Positions 58,034-64,000 of a DNA stretch of 64,000 bases are shown piece by piece. How positions within the stretch are numbered: the stretch's first letter is position 1; each line of letters starts with the position of its first letter. This DNA is from Ensifer sesbaniae (GTDB lineage: Bacteria; Pseudomonadota; Alphaproteobacteria; Rhizobiales; Rhizobiaceae), in contig NZ_JABEKU010000002.1 of assembly GCF_013283665.1 (NCBI RefSeq), forward strand, positions 2,198,060 to 2,262,059, written 5' to 3'. Under the pieces are notes generated by a model. That model saw only the letters and a list, made by a program, of their open reading frames with translations. It had not been told where the DNA came from and did not search any database. Both the position numbers and the translations under genes were made by a program.

Positions 58034-58774
58034 ATGGAGCATATCGACCATGTATTGATTGTCGATGACGACCGTGAAATCCGGGAACTCGTGTCTAGTT
58101 ATCTCAAGAAGAACGGGCTGCGCGCAACGGCCGTCGCCGACGGGCGGCAGATGCGCAGCTTCCTCGAAGGAGATACCGTGGATCTCATCGTGCTCGACGT
58201 GATGATGCCGGGCGACGATGGGCTCGTGCTCAGCCGCGAGCTGCGCGCCAGCAAGCACAAGGCAATCCCGATCATCATGCTGACGGCCCGCAGCGACGAG
58301 ATGGACCGTATCCTCGGCCTCGAGATGGGCGCGGACGATTATCTCTCCAAGCCGTTCTCGGCGCGCGAACTGCTCGCGCGCATCAAGGCGGTGCTCCGAC
58401 GCGCGCGCATGCTGCCGCCGAACCTGCAGATCTCGGAGGCCGGACAGTTGCTGCGATTCGGCCAGTGGAAACTCGATACGACCGCCCGGCACCTGATCGA
58501 TGCGGAAGGCACGGTGGTCGCATTGAGCGGTGCCGAATATCGGTTGCTGAAGGTGTTCATCGACCATCCCCAACGCGTGCTCAACCGCGACCAGTTGCTC
58601 AATCTCACCCAGGGCCGCGAGGCCGAACTCTTCGACCGATCGATCGATCTGCTCGTCAGCCGGGTTCGCCAGCGGCTGGGCGACGATGCCCGTGAACCGA
58701 CCTACATCAAGACGGTGCGCAGCGAAGGTTATGTCTTCTCGGTGCCGATCGAAATCATGGAGGCGCGGGAATGA
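58034..58774 (+). CDS. OmpR-family response regulator
   Basis: A 246-residue regulator. The receiver domain (residues 5-120) has the acidic cluster VDDD, phosphoacceptor in LIVLDVMMPGDDG, and Lys in YLSKPF. The winged-helix domain (about 140-240) has LSGAEYRLLKVFIDHP and FDRSIDLLVSRVRQRL. AGGAG precedes the ATG. The stop overlaps the kinase ATG as ATGA. The target genes are not evident. Confidence 0.94.
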   Translation: MEHIDHVLIVDDDREIRELVSSYLKKNGLRATAVADGRQMRSFLEGDTVDLIVLDVMMPGDDGLVLSRELRASKHKAIPIIMLTARSDEMDRILGLEMGADDYLSKPFSARELLARIKAVLRRARMLPPNLQISEAGQLLRFGQWKLDTTARHLIDAEGTVVALSGAEYRLLKVFIDHPQRVLNRDQLLNLTQGREAELFDRSIDLLVSRVRQRLGDDAREPTYIKTVRSEGYVFSVPIEIMEARE

Positions 58775-60105
58775 CGACGCGTGCCGAGCCAAAAGGTTTT
58801 CGACTGTGGCCGCGCACGCTCAGGGCGCGGCTCTTCGTTATCCTTCTGGCCGGCCTCATCATCGCGCATGTCATGTCGTTCACCGTCCTGTTCTTCGAGC
58901 GCTATATGGCCGCCAGGTCGGTCATGTTCGATACGCTCGAAAACGACATTGCGACGTCGATCGCCATCCTCGATCGCCTGCCCGCGCCCGAGCGAGCCTC
59001 GTGGCTTACGCGCCTGGCCCGCGACAATTACGGCTTCGTTCTCGGACCCGGCATTCCCGGCAATCCGTCGCTCGATCCGGCCGCCATGGAGATCGCGTCA
59101 AAAATCGAGCGGGCGACGGGCCTTCGATTTCCGGTCAAGGTGGAAACGATCCCGGGCGACCGCCGCCATCTGCAGGCGCATCTGACGCTGAGCGACGGCT
59201 CGCCGCTGACGATCGACGTCTTTCCCAAGGGGGTCATGCCCTTGGCCGATTGGCTGCCCTTCGTGCTCGTGGCCCAGCTCGCACTTCTGCTCCTGTGCGC
59301 CTGGTTCGCCATGCGTCAGGCGGTGCGCCCGCTCGTCAATCTTGCCGCGGCTGCCGATACGCTCGATCCGAACCGGAACACGCCGCGCCTCAGCGAGACC
59401 GGACCTACGGAGGTTGCCTATGCGGCGACCGCGTTCAACGCCATGCGCGACCGGATCGCCCAGTATCTCGAAGAGCGGGTCCAGATCCTTGCCGCCATTT
59501 CCCACGATCTGCAGACGCCGATCACCCGCATGAAGCTACGCGCCGAGATGGCGGATGATTTCGCCGACCGGGAGAAGCTGATCCAGGATCTGGGCCAGAT
59601 CGAAAGCCTGGTTAAGGAAGGCGTCGCCTATGCGCGCAGCGCCCATGGCAACGTCGAAAAGGCGACACGCATCGACCTTGCCTCCTTCGTCGAAAGCCTC
59701 GTCTATGATTATCAGGACACCGGCAAGGTCGTTGCCATCAGCGCTGTCGATCGCGGCGCGATCATCACCCGGCCGCAGGCTCTCAGACGTATCCTCACCA
59801 ACCTGATCGACAATGCGCTCAAGTTCGGCGGCAGCGCCGAGATCGAGGCCAGCCAGCTTTCTGACGACGCGGTGATAATCAAGGTGCTCGACCGCGGGCC
59901 CGGCATTCCCGATGATCAACTGGATGCCGTACTCAAACCCTTCGTCCGGCTGGAGGATTCCCGCAATCGCGATACCGGCGGTACCGGCCTCGGTCTTGCC
60001 ATCGCCCAGCAGCTCGCGGCCTCGATCAACGCCTCGCTGACCCTCAAGAACCGCGACGGCGGTGGATTGATCGCAGAGCTCGCCATTCGTCATCATCGGG
60101 CATGA
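58771..60105 (+). CDS. Membrane sensor histidine kinase (EnvZ-like layout)
   Basis: A 444-residue kinase. It has two membrane segments (about residues 22-47, LFVILLAGLIIAHVMSFTVL, and about 155-178, LPFVLVAQLALLLLCAWF) around a 110-residue periplasmic part, then HAMP (AMRQAVRPLVNLAAAAD) and the H-box AAISHDLQTPITRMKLR (His about 245). The N-box is LTNLIDNALKFG, followed by DRGPGIP and GTGLGLAIAQQL. It pairs with the overlapping response regulator gene. The stimulus is unknown. Confidence 0.94.
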   Translation: MTTRAEPKGFRLWPRTLRARLFVILLAGLIIAHVMSFTVLFFERYMAARSVMFDTLENDIATSIAILDRLPAPERASWLTRLARDNYGFVLGPGIPGNPSLDPAAMEIASKIERATGLRFPVKVETIPGDRRHLQAHLTLSDGSPLTIDVFPKGVMPLADWLPFVLVAQLALLLLCAWFAMRQAVRPLVNLAAAADTLDPNRNTPRLSETGPTEVAYAATAFNAMRDRIAQYLEERVQILAAISHDLQTPITRMKLRAEMADDFADREKLIQDLGQIESLVKEGVAYARSAHGNVEKATRIDLASFVESLVYDYQDTGKVVAISAVDRGAIITRPQALRRILTNLIDNALKFGGSAEIEASQLSDDAVIIKVLDRGPGIPDDQLDAVLKPFVRLEDSRNRDTGGTGLGLAIAQQLAASINASLTLKNRDGGGLIAELAIRHHRA

Positions 60106-60383
60106 GACATAACAAGGCGCGGCTATTTCGCATGCCTGTGCCTCGCCGCTTCAATACAACCGATCCTCCAGTATCCGGCTTTGTGGTTCCGCACCTGCGT
60201 TGTTTCGGTCGGCACGCAGGACGTCTGAAGCCCGTTACAGATGCTTGCCAAGGATGGTCGTCTTATCGGCGCAGATCTTGCGCATGGTGCGGAATCGCGC
60301 ACGTTGCCCACTGACGGCGACTGATCTCTTTCTTCGAAGGTTTGGCAGGGCCGGCCGCGGAAGCGGCCGCCCCCGTTGTCTGC
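60106..60383. other. Spacer between convergent genes with hairpin
   Basis: No gene seen. A 7-bp stem (cggccgc 60352-60358 / gcggccg 60363-60369, loop ggaa) followed on the minus strand by a purine-rich stretch could terminate the glycanase transcript. Confidence 0.45.
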
Positions 60384-61781
60384 CTAGATATCCCAATCAG
60401 AGTTCAGCGAGTACGCCTCGATGGAGTCGATCTTCATCTCCGATCCGTCGGCAAAGTCGTCATTGGGCGTGTCCGCCATGCCACCGACCGCGAGATTGAC
60501 GACCATATACATTGGCTCGTGCATATCTGCGGGCGTGTCGGCGCGGGCGATCTCGGTATCGTCGAAGTACCAGACGATCTCGTCTTTCGTCCAAAGCACG
60601 CCGTAGTCGTGAAACCCATCGGTATCGGCAACCTGCACTCCGTCTCGGGTCATTGTGTGTTCGCCGCTTTCATTGGAATGGGCGGTGGTGATCACGGTAT
60701 TCGTGTCCTGCCCGCGCATTTCGACGACGTCGAGTTCCGGCGGCCAGGAGCCGTCGGCGGGCAGCAGCCAGAAAGCGGGCCAGGCTCCCTGATCATCCGG
60801 CATGTCGGCCCGCATCTCGAAGTAGCCGTAGGTCTGGGCGAAGGAGGAGTACGTCGTCAGCATGCCCGATGTATAGTCATAGCCACCGATTTCGGCCTGG
60901 ATCTCCTCCGAGGCACGCTCTGCGGTGATCGTCAGCACGCCTTCCTCGACCGAAAACGGGTTGGCGGAAGCGGTCGGTTCGTAGCTCGGATTGACGTACC
61001 ACTGCAGTTCACCGTTTTCGACGAGCGTTGCTCCCTCTTCCGGCGCCCACCAGTATTTCGTGTCCCAGACACCGCCTGTGTCGTTGCGGAGTTGAAGCGT
61101 GTCGAAGTCGTCCGAGAAAGTCTGCGTCAGGGACGACCGATCCAGGCTCAACTGGAACTGGCTCTCGTGCAGCTGATCGGCTGTCGTATCGGAAAAGACC
61201 AGGCTTTCGCCATCGGTCAGATGAAGGCGGAGATCCTCCCCCTCCTGGGCAGAATTGGCCAGGACCTGGTCGAACGAGGTAATTCCATAACCGTCGAGGC
61301 GGACAGTGTCGTTGGAGCTGAAATCGGCAATGAGGTCGCTGCCATTGCCGTGCCCGAACACGAAGGTATCGGCGCCACCGGCACCGAACAGCACGTCGTT
61401 ACCGGCGCCTCCGTCGATGGTCTGGCTGCCCGAACCACCCCTGATGATGTTGTCGGCACTATTGCCGAACGCGTGCCGGCCGTCGCCGGTGACGGTCAGA
61501 TTCTCGAAATTCTGCGGCAAGGTGTAGCTCATCCACGTATCGATCGTGTCTACGCCTTCGCCTTGGTCTTCATAGGCTCGGTTCGTCGATGAATAGAGAT
61601 AGTAGACATCGTCGCCCGTGCCGCCGACCATCGTTACGTCGACGGAACTGTCGCCCCAGATGGAATCATTGCCCGGCGTGCCATAAAGGGTCGGTCCGGA
61701 TCCGGTTGCGGAAAACCATGCCGTCGAACCTCCGCTGTAATAGACCGGCTGTCCTAGGGCGTTCATGGCAGTTCTGCTCAT
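60384..61781 (-). CDS. exsH: Secreted RTX-GH16 endo-beta-glycanase (ExsH-like)
   Basis: A 465-residue protein, the length of S. meliloti ExsH. The N-terminal half contains RTX-type calcium repeats (GTPGNDSIWGD, GGTGDDVYYL, DGGAGNDVLFGAGGADTFVFG). The C-terminal half (about 245-460) is a GH16 domain with the catalytic PPELDVVEMRG (ELDxxE) near residue 349. ExsH cleaves succinoglycan-type EPS and is exported by PrsDE. ATG 61781 follows GGAG; the ORF start at 61907 is not supported. It lies 40 kb from the secretion pair and is transcribed alone. Confidence 0.9.
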   Translation of the reverse strand: MSRTAMNALGQPVYYSGGSTAWFSATGSGPTLYGTPGNDSIWGDSSVDVTMVGGTGDDVYYLYSSTNRAYEDQGEGVDTIDTWMSYTLPQNFENLTVTGDGRHAFGNSADNIIRGGSGSQTIDGGAGNDVLFGAGGADTFVFGHGNGSDLIADFSSNDTVRLDGYGITSFDQVLANSAQEGEDLRLHLTDGESLVFSDTTADQLHESQFQLSLDRSSLTQTFSDDFDTLQLRNDTGGVWDTKYWWAPEEGATLVENGELQWYVNPSYEPTASANPFSVEEGVLTITAERASEEIQAEIGGYDYTSGMLTTYSSFAQTYGYFEMRADMPDDQGAWPAFWLLPADGSWPPELDVVEMRGQDTNTVITTAHSNESGEHTMTRDGVQVADTDGFHDYGVLWTKDEIVWYFDDTEIARADTPADMHEPMYMVVNLAVGGMADTPNDDFADGSEMKIDSIEAYSLNSDWDI

Positions 61782-62553
61782 CGAGAAGTCTCCTGCTTCA
61801 TTGCGTGCCCCTTCCCGACGAACACCCCTAGCATCTCTGACTGTGGCCTGTCGCCCACACCTCCAACTCTTTTGCCGCGACGCACTCCTCAACCTGCGAT
61901 GCAGCAAGTGGCGCCGACCGACCGGATACGGCGCGGCGCCAAAGCGCTACCCCGTGTGGCCGGTCCCAGCCCAGGCGATCTTCTCAACCCGATGACTGGT
62001 CGAGGGACCGCTGCCGAGGCACCGCGGCCTCGTGCCCTGCCGCATATGAAGGCATAGCGCTGGTTTCCTGCCAAACAACTGCACCGAAGACGCGCACGTC
62101 CTCGGAGAGCCCGAAGAGGATTTCCTTATGCCGGATGGTGGCGGGCGCTCGTAGGCACCGACGCCGACCCCGATAACGGTGGCGCTTTCCATTACAGCCT
62201 TGTAATCACCCTGTTTGAAGGCGGCCGAACCTGGTGTCGCCTGGTAGCGACAAGCTCGCGCCGCAGAGTGTCGGGCCGGCGCGCCGAGATTGTGCAGTCC
62301 GATGCCGAGCGCGATGGTCGCAAGCGCAACCAGTCGGCCACCCCTGTCGTTGGGAGATCGACCTGATCGACAGGCAGATGCTTGATGCTTGCGACCGCAT
62401 CCGCGCACTCGCCGAGCCATGACGACACGTATTTTGCCGACCTTAGGAAGCACACTCGGAGGATTGCCTATACACCGGGGCTGCTCGCAGGCCTCGATCT
62501 CAGCACCGCCCTCGCCGCCCTCGCCGGCCGCCCCTTGCTGGAGGCGATCACGT
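61782..62553. other. 772-bp region without an intact gene; possible remnant
   Basis: On the minus strand two frames each hold protein-like stretches that would join by a frameshift (WLGECADAVASIKHLPVDQV in one, ALATIALGIGLHNLG in the other). This may be a decayed gene, but I cannot name it. No ribosome site or intact frame of good quality is present. The glycanase promoter must lie in its left part. Confidence 0.35.
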
Positions 62554-63993
62554 TCAGGCCGCGCCGCGTTCCTCGTTCGGCCGAACGTTCTGGTTCAGCC
62601 GGAAGAGGTTCTGCGGGTCGTAGCGCCGCTTGACCTCCACAAGTCGGCGGTAGTTGCCGCCATAGGCCGCCTCAACCCGGTCGACCTCGTCTTCCGGCAT
62701 GAAATTGACGTAGGCTGTGCCAGCGGCATGGGGCTTGGCGGCCTCGAAGAGATGCCGCGCCCAATCGATGCAGGCCCGGTCCATCGCCGGATCGCGCCAG
62801 CGGGCGTGCACATTCATGACGAAATGCGAACCGCGCTGCGGGAAAGCAGTCTCCTCGACTGCGATGCGACCGGCGGCCCCGCCGACATGGCCGATGAATA
62901 TCTCGCATTCCGGCCCCGGCAGTTGCCGGATGGCATCGAGCAGTAAGCCCGTGGTCTGATCGGAAAGCTCCAGGAAATCATGGCTCTTCCAGTAGTTGCG
63001 CGCGCCGGGGGCCAGCAATGGATCGAAGGCCTGCTGCCAGGCGACGAAGGGATGCGGCGCGACGACGTCGGCGATCGGCCTGCCGATCGCGCGAAGGCCG
63101 GCCGTCGCCTTCTCACCCGCCTCGAGATCGCCGCAATAGCACATCGCGAGCACGAGCACCTCCTTGCCGTGCCACTCGGCAGGAAGGAACGGCAGCGGTG
63201 GAGCCTGCCGCATCACCACCCAGCAGGTGAGTTCGTCCGGCGCGTTTTCAAGCGCCTGCCGGTACTGCTGGAGCACGTTTTGCGCATCGGCGAAGGGATG
63301 GACGACGAGCCCGGAGAGAACCTCCGGCCCGAGATCGTGCAGTTCGAATTCGAACGCCGTGACGACGCCGAAATTCCCGCCGCCGCCTCTTAAGCCCCAG
63401 AAGAGGTCGCGGTGCTCCGTCGGGCTGGCGCGCACCAGTTCGCCGTTCGCCGTGACCACATCGGCCGAAAGCAGGTTATCGATCGTTAAACCGAACTTGC
63501 GCGTGATCCATCCAAAGCCACCGCCGAGCGTCAGGCCGGCAATGCCGGTCGTGGAATTTATGCCGGTCGGCAGGGCGAGGCGGAATGCCTGCGTCTCCTT
63601 GTCGACATCGGCAAGCGTCGCTCCCGGCTCGACCCAGGCCCTCTTCGTAGTCGCATCGACACGTACCGATTTCATAGGCGTCAAGTCGATCATCAGGCCG
63701 CCGTCGCAGACCCCGTTCCCGGCAATGTTGTGACCACCGCCACGCACGGCGACGAGCAGGTGGTTTTCAGCCGCGAAGCGAACCGCATGGGCGACATCGG
63801 CAGCCCCGGCGCACTGCACGATCAGTCCGGGCCTGCGGTCGATCATGGCGTTCCAGATCGTCCGCGACTCATCATAGGTGGCGTCGGTCGCGTTTAGGAC
63901 TCGACCGCGCAACCGTCCCGCCAGCACCTCGATCGCCGCGGCGCTGATCATTGTTACTCCCGCTTGCAGATTGGTGAGGCTCATATCGTCCAT
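62554..63993 (-). CDS. FAD-linked oxidase with BBE domain
   Basis: 479 residues as seen; the frame is open to the window edge, so the start could lie beyond it. The FAD-binding PCMH fold has VRGGGHNIAGNGVCDGGLMIDL (His for covalent flavin attachment) and TLGGGFGWITRKFGLTIDNLL. The C-terminus is a berberine-bridge (BBE) tail with YGGNYRRLVEVKRRYDPQNLF. Such enzymes oxidise sugars or other alcohols. The CxxD segment MCYCGD is near the second flavin-linkage region but not at the usual site. Substrate unknown. Confidence 0.9.
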   Translation of the reverse strand: MDDMSLTNLQAGVTMISAAAIEVLAGRLRGRVLNATDATYDESRTIWNAMIDRRPGLIVQCAGAADVAHAVRFAAENHLLVAVRGGGHNIAGNGVCDGGLMIDLTPMKSVRVDATTKRAWVEPGATLADVDKETQAFRLALPTGINSTTGIAGLTLGGGFGWITRKFGLTIDNLLSADVVTANGELVRASPTEHRDLFWGLRGGGGNFGVVTAFEFELHDLGPEVLSGLVVHPFADAQNVLQQYRQALENAPDELTCWVVMRQAPPLPFLPAEWHGKEVLVLAMCYCGDLEAGEKATAGLRAIGRPIADVVAPHPFVAWQQAFDPLLAPGARNYWKSHDFLELSDQTTGLLLDAIRQLPGPECEIFIGHVGGAAGRIAVEETAFPQRGSHFVMNVHARWRDPAMDRACIDWARHLFEAAKPHAAGTAYVNFMPEDEVDRVEAAYGGNYRRLVEVKRRYDPQNLFRLNQNVRPNEERGAA

Positions 63994-64000
63994 GATTCGC

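Noticed and set aside
61947-62455. Two overlapping minus-strand frames as one frameshifted transporter-like gene
   Set aside because: The protein-like stretches are too short to name a family; recorded only as a possible remnant.

Overview
The window looks like a GC-rich alphaproteobacterial (Rhizobiales) replicon, most probably Sinorhizobium/Ensifer or a close relative. The evidence is gene content: an EcfG/NepR-type general stress response, ExoP/ExoF-type exopolysaccharide (EPS) genes, a PrsD/PrsE-like type I secretion pair, a 465-residue RTX-GH16 glycanase of the ExsH type, and many small rhizobial proteins (DUF1236, DUF3309, DUF2934). I saw no rRNA, tRNA, CRISPR array or insertion sequence.

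Region 1 (0.1-4.8 kb) is a stress-response block. It holds an EcfG-like sigma factor, a NepR-like anti-sigma factor, and a receiver protein whose C-terminus resembles sigma region 2, which is the reverse of the domain order in PhyR. It also has a DUF2934/CBS/HD operon and small proteins.

Region 2 (5.3-42.3 kb) is a large polysaccharide and secretion locus. The plus-strand half encodes a Wzz/tyrosine-kinase co-polymerase, a NusG-like antiterminator, a nucleotidyltransferase/thymidylate-kinase-like fusion, a GT4 glycosyltransferase, an initiating sugar-phosphate transferase, an outer-membrane export protein, a type I secretion ABC/HlyD pair, a sulfotransferase, a Wzx-type flippase and three tandem large paralogous proteins that are probable secretion substrates. 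The minus-strand half (41.1 to 31.1 kb) reads as one tight operon: Wzy-type polymerase, P-loop kinase, Tat-exported beta-helix protein, a pyruvate kinase-ATP sulfurylase fusion, APS kinase, a Kef-type antiporter, a PqqD-HprK-like fusion, a nucleotidyltransferase and a small Tat-leader protein. Sulfurylase, APS kinase and sulfotransferase together predict a sulfated polysaccharide. A LuxR-type regulator with a pseudo-receiver flanks the operon.

Region 3 (42.7-50.4 kb) is a second stress block of mostly small proteins (DUF1236, DUF3309, topoisomerase IB, a Csp-like copper protein, a YflT-like protein, an HWE kinase). Across regions 1 and 3 I found fourteen GGAAC-N18/19-TT motifs, the consensus described for S. 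meliloti RpoE2, placed just upstream of genes. The two blocks may therefore be one regulon.

Region 4 (50.7-64 kb) is a mixed accessory segment: a broken alpha/beta hydrolase, a chromate resistance pair, a Phd/PIN toxin-antitoxin module, a LysR/SDR/tautomerase group, an OmpR-type two-component system, the RTX-GH16 glycanase, and a BBE-type FAD oxidase at the right edge.
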